Source: Callaeas wilsoni
Taxonomy: Eukaryota > Chordata > Aves > Passeriformes > Callaeidae
Assembly: GCA_013398955.1 (NCBI GenBank)
Contig: VWPU01004989.1
Location: 496,001 to 560,000 of the forward strand
DNA length: 64,000 nt
Direction of reading: 5' to 3'
How positions within the stretch are numbered: position 1 is the stretch's first letter; each line of letters begins with the position of its first letter. The notes beneath the pieces are model-generated. The model worked only from the letters and a program-made list of their open reading frames with translations, was not told where the DNA came from and did no database searches. Of the stretch, positions 12,737 to 25,796 are shown piece by piece. The position numbers and the translations under genes are program-made.

Positions 12737-15099
12737 ACACCATAAAGTCAGACATAAGAATGAATTTCCATTGCTAAAAGTAAGTGTTGATTTGAGTTTA
12801 GACTAAAAAGAACAGGTAACCTGCCTTTTAACAAATTTTACTTTTTATTTACATGTAGTTATCTATAGTGATCTTATTAAAATGCTTTATTCTTTGCTGT
12901 GATTTTCACATTTTATCATTTTACCTCCAACATATTTTTTAAAAATCTTATTTCCAGAGAGATCCAGCATATAGATATCCTTGTATAACCCCTTTCAAAT
13001 TCACCATCCACTGTTTGCACTCTACTAACACTACCCTCATAAAATCCCTAATGATTTACTCAAAGCCTGTGCTTAAAATCCATTGAATCCCCATCCTCCT
13101 TGATTTATCCAACAACTTCAAAGTATATTCTTCTTTTTAAAACACTTAATTACAAAAATTTGACTGAGGAAAAGGTTGGCACTTGCATCAGAGAGATGAG
13201 GACCAAAAGTTGGCCCTTTTATTTTTATTCTTTTTCTCTGTGGCTTGACAGAAGCTTGACACTGCATAGCTCAAGTGGGATCCACTTACTTGCGATGCAC
13301 TTTGTTCTTTGCCAGAAAGAGAAATCAAAGAATGATTAAAATAATGAAAGTTTTCAACCATTCAGACTAAATAATAAAAACAGTTTTGACCAAAGAAGAT
13401 ATATAGTATTTCCTTGATATCCCTTTTAAAAACACAGAGGGAAAGGGCAAAAATCTAACAACCTACAGAGAAGTCCCAAAAGATTTGTTGCTCAGGGAGG
13501 ACGTGACCAAAGTCAAAACCACTGCAGTCACAGCATTCCAACACTGTTTGCAAAGGGCCTCAAAACCGGGAGCCCTGCTGAGCCCTCCATTGAAGGCCTC
13601 TCCTCTTCACAGCCCCAAGTCTGAACAGAATGGAGTAAGAAACTGTTCCTTACACTGAAAGGACAAGGACAAGTCAACATCTAGGCTTCTCACATGCCCT
13701 GTTTACTGTTAGTTCATTCAAGCTGGGTAGTCAGGGCCTTGTCTTTGCGTGCTTAAAATATTAATACGGATTATGCCTTTTTAAATTGAGTTTCTCTACA
13801 CAAATAGAACTTGAGGGCACATCAAACCTGTATTGAAAGAACAGATTATTTTCTGTTTGTGGATTGAGAGAGCAAGGAGAAAACAGGACTTCAGAAATTA
13901 AACTAGGATACATAGTACCACTGAGGGCACATGGTCAAAGCATGTACCTCTGTATTTCACACATATCCATTTTTCTTTTGTCAGTCTTCCACTATTACTA
14001 AAGACTGTGAAAAATATAAGTAGATATTTAAAATCTGAAATGAAAGGCCAGAAATAAGATAGGAACTGCTCAACGTTATTTTCATCTTCATAACAAAGAA
14101 ATATAATTCATAAATCACCACACAACTCAGAGAGGCGCTGTGGTTTACAGCAAGAACCACTGACCACTGCTGGTTGACCAATATTCCTACAGAACAAGCC
14201 ATTACTGTGCTCATAGCAGGCAGGACAGGAACAACTCCGTCCATCCATGTCATCCAATATCAGGTTCCTGTGCTCCTTAACAGAGTTTCGTGACCAAAAG
14301 CAATGGTTGGCTCTTTGTAGTCCTTGGCACCAAGGGAGGAAGCCTGGTGGCTGCCAGCATCAGTGCTTTCCACTCACCTCATAAACTGCTCACCTCTGCT
14401 CACCTGCTATATGTGGAGCCTGACATGTCAAAAGCACAGCAACATAAATGCATTCGTTTTTAACTTCATTCAACCCAATCTCCTTCATACAGTCAGGTAC
14501 AAAGGCTATCTCTGCAGACGGCTATGGAGACTAGTTACTCTGTTTATAAAGCTGCTGCTCCAGTCATTATCAAAGTGTGAATAGTCAGTCTCTGTCTCAT
14601 AGTTAGAAATTTCTTTGTATTTCCTTATGAGCCAATGACTGAAAATGATAAATGGTAATTGATAAATGGTGATACTACCTATTGACACTAATGAGAATAT
14701 GTCAGTCAACTTCTGCCAAAGAATGTTATTTGTGAGTCTCCGTTCTCTAAACCACTGAAAATCCAGTGAGTCCAGCCTGGACCAGTACTGGAAGGAAATT
14801 TTACACAGACACACTTAGAGCGGGTAGGGGGCAGTGTAGTTTAATGCTGTACAGGTTTAGCTCCAGACAGTTCTAGTGTCTCTCTGGATCCAAGGAAGCT
14901 GTGTTTACAAACCAAGCGTATGTCTGCATAGATGTGAGCAGTTCCACACAGATCAGTGTGGGCAAAACTAGCCTAGTTACTAGAAGGGACATAACTCTCT
15001 TGGCATGGTACTCCAGGAGTAGTTACACCCAATTTCTCAGTAAAGCTGTCTGGATGGGCAGTGACACGCACTCACTGTATCTCTGCTGGCATCTCTTGG

Positions 15100-15124
15100 G
15101 CAGTGATCACAGGGTGATCACTGC
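15100..15124. repeat. Perfect 11-bp inverted repeat, 3-base loop
   Basis: Arms gcagtgatcac (15100-15110) and gtgatcactgc (15114-15124) are exact reverse complements around the loop agg. The tgatca core is itself palindromic. Confidence 0.85.
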
Positions 15125-17775
15125 TGCATAGACATGTCTTTACAACTTGCTAGCTTGGAGAATTAGTATTCTTTCTCTGAACAGCACTACCACTTTTTTC
15201 TCATTTTCAGACTCCTGTTAGAGTTTCAGAGGACTCTTCATATGTAAGGGTTAAAAACACCACTATTTATCTTATGTCCAGGAAATGAATCAACAGATCC
15301 TTGAGATAAATGCTTGGATCTTCCCCTATTAAATCCTTTAAGATGACCTTGCAAGGTCCTCTCCAGTTGTTTTCAATCACAAACTCTTAGCTGGAAGATA
15401 CAATCCCATGCTGCGATTCCTTCAAAAAGAAACCTCTCGGTTCCTGTCAGCATCAATGCTTCCTTCAGAAAGAAGACAAACCTTCACTTTCTTTATTGTC
15501 TGACAGGAAGTAGAAGCATAAAAAAATCCTCCACAGACCAGAAAAAGAAAGTAAGGCTCCTTTTCAAAAGTGTTAAAAATTGATATTTAATTTTTGGGTT
15601 TTTTTCATCAAAGATCAATTAGGACACTGATGCTACCAAAAGACCAAACCCACAAAAATGGCATTACTTCAATATAGAAAAAACCAAACAACACTGTTTA
15701 TAAAATTAAAGAAACAGCAGAATGAGAAGCTAGAAGAGTAAATCTCAATGTGCTTCTGGAAGAAACAGCCCAGTTCATGGAAAGAGAGAAAAAAGAAATA
15801 TATTTTTTTCCTGAGTATCTAATCCAATAAACACAACAAAAAACAATAACTTCCTAATTATTTCTTCTTACTTATGATGAAAGACTCTCAGCTCCTACAG
15901 CAGAACTCCACAGAAACACTGTCATGAGGATGGTTTCTCTTAAATAGAGCATTACCACACTACGATGCAGAATTATTTATTTGGGGCTTTTACAATTCTT
16001 ATATATCTCTTTAAAAAATTAGTTATACACAGCAAATAATCTTGCAAGTTCTCAGGGTTAGGTTATTTTTTTTAATAAGCTGGAATTTAAATATACGGAA
16101 TCATACAACTTTGAGGAAAAAAAACAGTTGAGTCTAAAAAAATTTGAATTTAAATGCTCAGCCATACCAGCTTCTGTTATGAGACAATCTCTAGCAGCAG
16201 GAGATAAATCAGAGCACAGCAGTAAATTATAGTCTTAATTCATCCGATTATATAATTTTATTCTTCTCTTTCTCTCTCTTTTTAAATCAGTGCTTGAAGG
16301 AATGAATTTATTACTGAGGCTTCTCTTCCTGTTCTGGATGATGGATTCTGCATTATTCTTGGAATTATATATATAAGGAATTTGGTACTTCAGAAATAAT
16401 TTCGTTTGTTTTAAAACTTCGCTAAAAATATCTGCCTCATACTTATTACTGAAATATTAGAAAATTGGGGAACAAAGAGAATAATATAAAATATGTAAAT
16501 GTTCTGCAAAAATGAGTTTTCATCACATTTTACAATTTTTCTTATCAGATCTCATTTATTGAATGAAACTTTTCCAAAAAACTCTGATGTGAAAATCTGA
16601 AAGTATAGAGTAGCCCAGCTACTTTATTATGATGAAAGACTCAATTGAGCTACAACTGGAAAGTTTAGGGTAAACATATCCCCAGATAATAAAATTATTC
16701 AAGAGCTAAAGTCTACAACAGAGTGGTATTAGATTAAATTGCTGCAGACACAACCTAATTGTGGCATTGGTGGGAAGCAGGTAAATGTAAAAGGTGTGAC
16801 AAGTGGACACAGTTCAGGGAAAGAAGTACGTGGATGAAACCTGGCTGCGAGTATTCTTCCTTTTACCCTTTTCAGAAAAGATTGGTAAGACTTCTTCTGT
16901 GCCCTGCCTTTCTGAAGATGATGCACAAGGAAAATGCTGTTGAAGGACTTAGAAACAAGTCCTGCCAAGAGGCAGGCACTGAACAGTAGCAGGACCTGCA
17001 GGCTGGTGAACTTGGCAGGTTGCCCTTCTCTTCTTACCAAACTGGCTTTTTAATCCCTCTCTTTGGATTAACAAACCTTGGGGTTAAAATCTTCAGTCAC
17101 TTTGCTCTACTCATTTTCTCTAGCTTTGTCTTGCTTTTTAGATAGATCATTGCCTCTTTCCTTCATTAACTCCCAATACAGCATCATTCAATGAAAAAAA
17201 CCTTCTATTTTAACTAGGTTTGAGAGGTACTTCTCATATAAGAGAATAATGAGGAAGCAGCCAATTCCTGTAAAATATTTGCTGTTTGTCCTCATAGTTT
17301 ACGCATTAGGAGAGGCTGAAATAATTTCTGTAATAACCAGCTGGATTTCAATATTTTTCTCTCAAGTTGTTGGTTGGTTCAGTTTTCTCCCTCTTTTAAA
17401 TACAGCAGTCTCCCCACTGAACTTGCTGTTCCTTAAATTCCATCTACGCTTTCAAACTATTACCCATCTGTGCAGCATGAACTGCAAATAAACCTTTGAC
17501 CATGTGCTGAGCAAGGTTATTCTGGTTTTGTTATACTCTGTAGCCTATTTCATGAGCTAGTGAATAATCATTAAACAAGACCAACATTGGTACAAATCAT
17601 ACAACATGACTATTTCTCTGTTGCAAGAAAAGAGGAAATTAAATCTCTTTAAAAAAAAAAAAATACTGGTACTTTTTAATGTAAAAATAAGATTCATTCC
17701 TAAACACACTAAAGCCCTTGTTACTGTGTCCTCTGTAGCTGACTGTCGTTTTCAGAAGCAGATAGTTATCGTCAC

Positions 17776-17930
17776 TGTGCTGGGTTTGCCTGCAGTAGAG
17801 TAGATTTTCCTCACAGTAGCCAGTATGGGGCTATGAAGTGTATCAGTGCCCAGGAGCAGCAGCCAAAGGGACTCTCAGAACTTTCCTTCCTTGGCACCAA
17901 GTTGGCTCTGCAGTACCACTCACCCCACCC
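17776..17930 (+). mobile_element. ERV LTR, 5' fragment
   Basis: The segment opens with 'tgtgctgggtttgcctgc', then 'agtagattttcctcacagta' and 'gccagtatggggctatg'. This aligns in order with the first 70 bases of the full LTR at 44486 (tgtgctggatttggctggga, then ctccacagtagctagcatag). Similarity fades after about 17850 and is gone by about 17930. It is a truncated, diverged solo copy of the same or a sister LTR family. No promoter or poly(A) signal is visible in the retained part. Confidence 0.65.
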
Positions 17931-20900
17931 ATCCAGCCTCATTGTACATCATGAAGCTCCAGTAAATGTTTGCCCACAAGCTGTGTGACTTGGTGCGTCA
18001 CAGCTTCTAGCTTGTCATTAGTGAACAAGATCAACAGCTGCACTTCCCAGCAACACAACGCAACACAACACAATGCAAGGTTTTAAGAAAGCTTTTAAAC
18101 AGTGAGCAATGCAGCGATATCTCCACTCTACAGGCATTTTCTTTCTGATAACACAGTTTTCCTTTTAATAGAAATGAAAAAAAAAAACCCAGCAGAGATT
18201 ACCTATGTGGCCTACATGTACCAAGAACTCTTGCATTTAACATGTTTAGCTAAAATCACAGTGAATGATAGCACCACCCTTAGAGATACAGTCTAGCCGT
18301 CAGGCCATGTGTCAGCCCAGGTTTTCACAGAATGCTATAAAAGAAAACTACAACAAAGAACAGTCACTTGGATCAGAGAACATGACAAACATGTTTTGCA
18401 GGTTTATACAGGATTTGATTTCCGCTGCTTCCTTAGCAGGCCTACTCTAGACTAGCTGCAGTGATGATTCCTCAGCAAAAATGGGATATCATATTTGCAA
18501 ATGCAAAGCTATTAACAAAGCAAATGGGTTATAATACTAATTAAGAAACCACTAAGCAACCATGCATAACCTATTCCTGATTTGTGCCATGAGACTCTAC
18601 ACACTGAAAGCAAATGAGAAAATTCAGCAAAGAGGATGACCATGCTGAGTTAAATGAATTCGTCATTCTTTATTAAATTAGCATTTATATTCTAAAGTGT
18701 TGTTAATAACATTTGGTTCAGTTAATACTGACTCTGAATTACAGATAATTATGTCAATAAAGTAGAGCTCTGCAAATCCATAGTATGAATTCTGTGAAAT
18801 TTTACATTAAAAATTATAATTTTATATTCCCCTAATCTCTACGACTACGGTATTCAGAATTCTATTTAAAAACTATTTATCAGTGTTTGACTTAAAAATA
18901 CATCTTTACACAAATATAGACTTATTCCTTTTAAATTTTTGATTTAAATAAACATGTTTATATCTAAAATCACGTACGATGTAATTTTTCTTTTCTTATA
19001 TTATCCTTATATATTATCCTTAATTATCCTGATATATTATCCTTAATTATCCTATATATTATCCTTTTCCTGAATTTGTAAAGCAAAGATCTTGTAGTAT
19101 TTCTAATATTTCAAAATAGGACAAAAAATTGCTAAGGCTGAGGAATGAATCCTTTGGGAGCAGACTGGCGACTTTTGTTCAGTTATGCTGTAAGACAGAA
19201 TTTTTTATTTAATACTAAGAAATTCTATTTTAGTACTCTCTGAATGCACAAGTGTCACATCCACTGTGTGCACCAGATCTTGTGTCCCACCATAGAAGCC
19301 CCTAACTCCCTAACAGTAACAGCTGCAACACCTGGAAATGGAAGTTGGTATCTGGAAGGGCCAAACATTTGGTGAGAGAAGTATTTTTCATCCACCCCTT
19401 GCATATATACCTGAAAATTATAGTATCCAGAGTACATCCTTTCCAGAGGTTTGACAGAGATGAAAGATACTTATTTTGAACTAATTTTCACACGTGTGGT
19501 ATATCTATATGGGGAGGTATATTAATAAGTTTCCAAGATAGGTTTTCCCTTAAAACTCTCAGAATTTTAGAATTAAGACTGAAATTCAATCTTTAATTTC
19601 TATGATTAACATATATAAGTCCTTAATTATTCTAAAACTTCTGAGATGAACGCTCATTCAAAGACCAGGCTGTTTTATACAAATACGTAACATAACTTTA
19701 TTGGGGCTTGCAGTCTAAATTAAATCCATCTAGAAAATATTCTACCATTCAATATTCATGCAAACTGTATTTAGCCAGTGGCTATCTGAATTCATATAAT
19801 TCTACGTACAATTCTAATTCAGTTCATACATATACATTGGGATTCGACCTAGTTGGTTTTCCCCACAGAATTTTTTTATTTCAATAATAGTTATGGAAAG
19901 TGCGAAACAGGTGAGAGGTTGACAAGTTCTCAAATAACTGGGAGCAGTTAAGAGTAAAGGCAGCAGTAGTACACATGTGGCCTACTAACAGTACCTTTAC
20001 AACCAGGCACAAAAAATAGCTGGCTACACTGCAAAATGACTATTATTAAGTAGTGCAAAGCAAGTTCTACATTACAAATCTCTGGATGTCACTGGAACTC
20101 TAGGAGACAGCTCTACTGAGAATTGTAAATGCTCCTTTGAAATCTATAAATAAATAGAGAAAAAACGTCTACTGACATTATAGCAGCACTTATATTGACT
20201 GAAAGCATGGCATATCAATGCAAATGTATGTAACCTTTCAACTAAAAAGAAACTAATATTTCAGAACATAGAGCATATATGTTCTTGATACAGTTTCCTG
20301 GCACAACCAGAAATTGTACTATGGGCCAGAGGAATTCAAATTTATTGTACATTATATTCATTTGCAGTTAGGAAGAAAGAAACTCTGATAGTGATAATTC
20401 TCCCTCATACTGAAGGTGAAGGAAATTAGTAGCAATGCTGGATTTTTATGCAGTATCTACCTAGAGCGTATCTCTGTAAAAGATCTAAATGCATGAGGTC
20501 AAATCAAAGTACTGCACACTGAATAATCAACTCATGTTCCAATAGTGCACTGGAACTGCAACAGAGTTGTCTGGGAAATGCATACAAACAGCAAGTTTTC
20601 TTCCCGGCCAAAAATAAGCCACCTTATTTGACAAGTTCCCTGTCTGTTTTTTGCCTCTGATCTAAGTCCTACACACTTTGAATCACTGTAGACACACATT
20701 GGACAAACATTTTATCCTGGAAGCCTTCTCTGCTAGCGATGATGGCTACCAATCAAGTCAGAAGTTTTCATAACATTTTTAAATACATCTGTACTGCAAT
20801 ATTTTTCAAATACTTTTAACTATCGATATCAAATCAACAGCTTTTATGTTTAGTCTTAGGTTTCAACTACTGTACTTAAGCTCTCTGTTCTCACTGTTAA

Positions 20901-23199
20901 ATATGCTAAACATTTTAAAAGTCATAGTGAAAGTACACAGCTTTGATCACAACTAAAACTGTCATGGGAAGTTTAAATAAAGGAGAATAAACACAGATGA
21001 GAGGCTAACAGGGAACTGGTAGCTAGTATTAACATGGTCCATCCAGGATTTGCTACTAACCCTGATAAAAATAATATTAATATTCTAAAAACATTGTTAT
21101 AAATTATTTTGGAAAATAGTAAGGAAAAAGAGAAACATAGAAGTTGATCCCTTGTGTTGGAGTAATGCTAGTACAATCATTTTGTTAATCCACCATCCTA
21201 GCAGTATAAAATCTAATGAGTAGTATGTTACTGATATGCAAAGTATTATGCAAATTCTATTCAAACCACAATGACTGATAGCAGGTCAAAGCAGCATGCA
21301 TTAATATTCTACTAGTGGTACTACAATTACTGTAAAGTACTGCCTGCAGACCACCAAGACAATTAATGACATTCTCTACACGTACATTAACCTGCATTAA
21401 ATTTTTTCTTAATCTTCTTTATTTCAGTCACAGTGAAAAGAAATCTACTCACTACTGCAGTGTTTTCGCTTTCAGCAGGACATACAGAATATTTCCAGCT
21501 AATAAGCACTAACCCTTCTAGCATACAAGTTTCCAAATGCCACTATCACACATTACCCAGAGGACATACATTTTAATCCCACACTTAACATGTCTCTGTC
21601 CCAGCGAGCCAGAATTTTACAGCAGGCTAACTAAGCAGGAGTATAACTTCTTGTTTCATTTTCCCTTTCAAACCACATTATCTGTGATAAAATTAAGATA
21701 TCATTACATGTAACAATGCACAGTCCCCTGTGAAGAGTAATATAAGAATCAAGTATCTATCAAAGTGTGGCAAAGACCATGTTCTCCAAGCAGAGCCACT
21801 GTTCTGTAACAACCACCGCACATCACTTTGGGAGAGCATTTATACATAACATAACGGACATTTTGTATGGAAAACTCATCTTAAGCCAGGAAATTAGCAT
21901 CACATGACAAAGGAAAATAAAAATGATGGGTAATAATGGAGGACTGCACACAACTTTGAGGAAATCTCTAATATTTTCCCTAGGTAGCATGAAGAGATGT
22001 AGACTGACACTAAGGTAGCACTGCTGTTCACTAAGAAGAGCTCTCCAGGTTCCAGTGCTATAAACCAGATCCCTTTCAACAAGTCACTTTTCTTTTCTTA
22101 TTCCATTCCAATTCTTGTAAGCATCATCCATTTTCAAATAGAAGGGTAAAAAGAGAAGTCATTCCTTACTTCTTTCAGTCACAGCCTAGGTCATCATATG
22201 AATCATCAGCCACAATCCCTTCCTTCAGATGATTCCCTTTCATGTTATTTTTAAGAGTCTGCATAGGTTAAATATCATATCATTTGGAGTCAGATTAATG
22301 TATTTTGAATAGATACTATTTTGGAGGGATTTAATATTTTGGGAAGTGTTCAAGGGTTCACTTCTTCTGGTAAGAAAATTCTTGGTACTGTACAAAAGCC
22401 ATCTTTGAAATCCCAATGTACTGTGACACAGACAACTCTACACAATGACTAGTTTTTTATTTAAAATAAATCCATGTTCTAGTTAAAAGTTTTGTATGGT
22501 ATTTTATAGCAGTGCAATAATCCAGGAAAAATATTATTTTACTTGGTTTTAATATAATAACTTTTTTAAAAGTTTGGGGTTACTCTTGCAAGTTATCTCC
22601 TCAAGCATATGCGAAGAGAATTGATTTGATATCAGTTGCTACTAAAAGACCACTCCAGCTATAAATAAGTTAATCAATTCCCCAACTGCAGGTTAAGTCT
22701 GTTTTAAGATGATCCCTGTTGTCTTGTAGCTAAGCAGTCTCCTAAGTGTGTGTTTTCTCTATTCTACAGCAACTTCAGTAGTGTTACAACTGACTTACAA
22801 CTTTAAAAAGTTGCAATGCTACTACTGGGTCTTCTGCACATACATGCACTAAACATATTCTTTGGCCATTCCTAACATTAATATTGGCTTCAACAGGCCA
22901 ACAAGACTAAGTAGAGTGAGTTCATACTTGCACAACCCTTAAGCTTATATTTTTAACGTCTGCACAAGAGTTAAGCACATATGGAAGTGCTGTGTGCTGT
23001 TACACACACACGGTTTCTCCAGCTTAACTGAAACAGCCGGACAACAGAACTCACTGGACTACTGGCAAAAGGAACTGCCCTTCACTGTGTTCTCTCTGCT
23101 TCTGGCCTCTCTCTGTCCAGCTGTGCCTACTAACTGCATCATAGTTTTGTTTCCCAATTAAAATTCCACTGAGAATGTAAAAAATATGACTAAAGAAAA
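17931..23199. other. No gene recognised; unique AT-rich DNA
   Basis: No gene-like frame above about 65 codons is worth reporting. It contains a short CAACA-rich tract at 18050-18077 and an AT-rich tandem repeat at 18997-19066. The rest is featureless to my reading, including long A/T-rich stretches with TAATAT-type words. Confidence 0.55.
18997..19066. repeat. Tandem repeat of ttatcc/ttaattatcc units
   Basis: The words tatattatcct and taattatcct alternate in units of about 22 bases for nearly three copies. It is a local minisatellite-like expansion of AT-rich sequence. Confidence 0.8.
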
Positions 23200-23740
23200 A
23201 TATCCACTGGATGAGGAGTGGATGTCATTTACCTCAGTTTTAGGAAGGCTTTCAACACTGTTTACCACAGTGTTCTTTTACAAATATTAGGACATTACTC
23301 TCTGGAGGGGTGGACAGCCAGAGGTGTAAAAGATTGCTGAGATGATAGGGCTCTGAGAGTAATGGTGAATGGGTCGTACTTTGTCTCTTTGTCTGCAGAC
23401 CAGTAAGAAGTGATGTTGCAGGAGGCTCCTTGGACCTGTCCTGCTGAACACCTTTATTAGGGACTTGGAGGAGGTGCTGGCATGCACTCTCTTCCAGTCC
23501 GCAGATGACACCAAGGTGCAGGGCCAGCTGATATGCTGAGGGGTAGGCCTGCCGTTCAGTGAGACCCAGGTGGGCTGGAGAAATTGGCTGACAGGAGTTC
23601 AAAGGACCCTCTTCACATTCAATGAGGAGAAATGCAAAGCACAGTTCCTGGGAAAGAAGAACCTTTGCAGCCACCAAGGCTGGGGAGGCTGACCACCTAA
23701 GGACTCTTCCAACCTGAATTACCTGTGAGTCTATGATCCT
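23200..23740 (+). mobile_element. CR1 LINE, truncated copy with RT-derived sequence
   Basis: On the plus strand the copy runs from CR1 reverse-transcriptase sequence (gatgtcatttacctcagttt, aggaaggctttcaacactg, the region coding the KAFDTV-type block) through 'ctgtcctgctgaacaccttt' to 'gcagatgacaccaag' at 23501-23515, which still encodes the A-D-D of the F/Y-A-D-D catalytic box. The residue before it is Ser rather than the expected aromatic. At about 23660-23700 it jumps to the 3' pre-tail (aggactcttccaacctgaat) and ends in an octamer remnant (gtctatgatcct). Most of the 3' third is therefore deleted. Stops and frameshifts break the frame. The minus-strand frame of 165 codons here is a shadow of the repeat. 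Confidence 0.85.
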
Positions 23741-24516
23741 AAGAGCCATAAACTTTCTTTGAAAGAGGTATTATATAATTCAGTCATATTTGACAGAACA
23801 GCTGTGATGTTTTATATAAGTGTACTGTTGCACCTAACAATCTGTCTCTCTCCGTCACACATTACTGCACACACACTTTTCCCAGCCTCTCCATCTTTGC
23901 AGTGAAAGTATTACATGAAGGGCACTACCCCCTTCTAATCACTAGTTTTCACAGAAACACAGATCTTTCAAAGAATTTCCATTTCCTCTATACAAGGGTT
24001 GCTCGGTACCTCTTCAGCAAGAGATTTCTGAGATCCAGTTCCTGCCACCCGGATTCTCAGCTTCTGAAATGTCCTTTTCCTTCAGATAATCCACTATTTA
24101 AGTATTTCCAGAAGTGCTGGATACCCAATGTTTGTTTGTGTGCTTGAAAATAAACTGTTCTGTATTTGTGTCTCTGAAGTCTTTTATCAAAAGCAAAAAT
24201 ATTTGCATCCTTGTGAACAAGAGATACAGAAATCATTTGCCTCACATATTATGAATTCTTCCCTGTAAGTTAATTTCATGCAGCACATTAGTCTGGAACA
24301 GCTATGTTTCCTTTGTCTTGAGCATCAAGGATGTCAGGCAGTAAGAAAAGGGAGTCCAGTGCTTGGCCCAACCACTCCAAATTAGAAAAATCTGCCTCAG
24401 TTCTCCAAACTTCTATAGGTTTCTTACAGGACTTTAGGGGACCCAGTCAGTCTTCTTATATCGAGACTGCATTCATAAAACTGGAAGGCATAGTAAGACA
24501 AGTAATCACCTTACAG

Positions 24517-24544
24517 TATAAAGTGATTTATATAAAGTGATTTA
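24517..24544. repeat. Perfect tandem duplication, 14-bp unit
   Basis: The word tataaagtgattta occurs twice back to back and is followed by a partial third copy (tattaagt). Confidence 0.85.
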
Positions 24545-25761
24545 TATTAAGTATAACATTTTAGACACTCAAATATGATGTTGAAAAAGGTGGATCATGT
24601 ATCTACCATCAATACATAATCTTCCAATTGTGTTGCGATACAAATGTGATGCACTGTAAATTTATTGAGAAACCAAGAAAAGAAAATTGAACTCATTTAT
24701 AGGGAGAAATTAATTCTGCTGCAAAGTAGATTTCCATGAGATAAAAATGGTACATGTGCTTGTTTTTAACATTAGAAATATCAGAAGCTGGGTTCCCTGC
24801 AGTACTTGTGTTTATTCTGAGAGGTTTGCAGAAGGGTTAGCATCATCTAAAGAACTCAAGCAAACAAGGACAGCATACTGGGCAGTACCTTGCTTAGAGC
24901 TTGTCTATGCTTGACACTGTACAAAAATTCATCACTGTTTACATCAGCCATATCCTAGAGATATTAAGTAACATTTAGGGGCAAAAACCAAGTAGGTGCT
25001 AAAAAAATAATGATTATGTAATGGAAATGGCATCTTCGTTAAATTCTAGAGATTTGAAGTGAATTCGGGGGGACCAAGCGCTGCTACTATTTTAAAGAGA
25101 CTACCACTCAAATATCTCATGATTGCAGTACCATTCTTACACACTCCTGGTGGGTACCTACCTGTAAGCAAAACAAAATCTGTGCTATTTTCCCAAAAGC
25201 ACTTTCTTAACACTCATGATTATTTCTCAGGCAGTTATTTCCTGTTTGGAGTTGGAAGTGGTGGGGCATGATTTTGTTGGCTGCTATGCTGTGAAGCCTT
25301 GTGTGTGACCATACTTCAAGGAGGCTTCTCACAAGTTCCATACAGAATATCAGATCCTTTAAAGAGATCTGTCCGTCCCCACATCTTACTTTTGTTTCTA
25401 CAGAGGTGTTCCCAGAGGATAAGAAAGTGATTGAGCATTGTTATCCATCTAGAGAATAAATATAAGTATAACCTCAAGTCAAAGACTGCAATCATCTCCC
25501 AGCTATTTTAATAACAAGTATTTCTTTTCCATAAAAGAACTTTCAAGTATTTGGCCCATTTATTTTAGTAAAGAAGAGCTCGTTATTTGAGCACTTCACT
25601 GTCTGTGAAAGGAAGCACGAAAGTCCATCTACTGTTAAGTGCCAGAAACAATCTGATTAGGATGGGGATTTACTTGATTCCCTCTTTAGATTGACCCCCA
25701 GCAAAATGACTGGAGAACTTTAAAGATAATTTACAGAAAACAGTTGCTCATTACAATAAAG

Positions 25762-25796
25762 CCTGTCTTCTCAGCATGAGTAGCTGAGAAGACAGG
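25762..25796. repeat. Perfect 14-bp inverted repeat, 7-base loop
   Basis: Arms cctgtcttctcagc (25762-25775) and gctgagaagacagg (25783-25796) are exact reverse complements around the loop atgagta. The stem is half G+C in an AT-rich setting. No poly-T run follows, so it is not a Pol III-type terminator. Confidence 0.9.

Larger units (their letters stand above)
9821..17775. other. No gene recognised; unique AT-rich DNA
   Basis: About 8 kb without a recognisable gene or large repeat. It holds a palindromic ccctaggg-rich cluster at 12698-12736, a direct repeat of tgataaatggt at 14646 and 14662, a perfect 11-bp hairpin at 15100-15124 and a pyrimidine-rich tract near 16261-16288. The minus-strand frame at 16729-17040 (103 codons) has a hydrophobic stretch but overlaps an open frame on the other strand, and I do not accept it as a gene. 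Confidence 0.55.

Noticed and set aside
16729..17040. 103-codon minus-strand frame with a hydrophobic segment resembling a signal peptide or membrane anchor
   Set aside because: The hydrophobic stretch is not N-terminal, the plus strand is also open, and nothing else marks a gene.
22776..22827. Nested inverted repeat (cagtagt...actactg with caacttt...aaagttg inside)
   Set aside because: Arms of only 7 bases each with unequal gaps; expected by chance in AT-rich DNA.
23252..23749. 165-codon minus-strand open frame
   Set aside because: It lies antisense inside a CR1 LINE copy; the plus strand carries recognisable CR1 reverse-transcriptase sequence.
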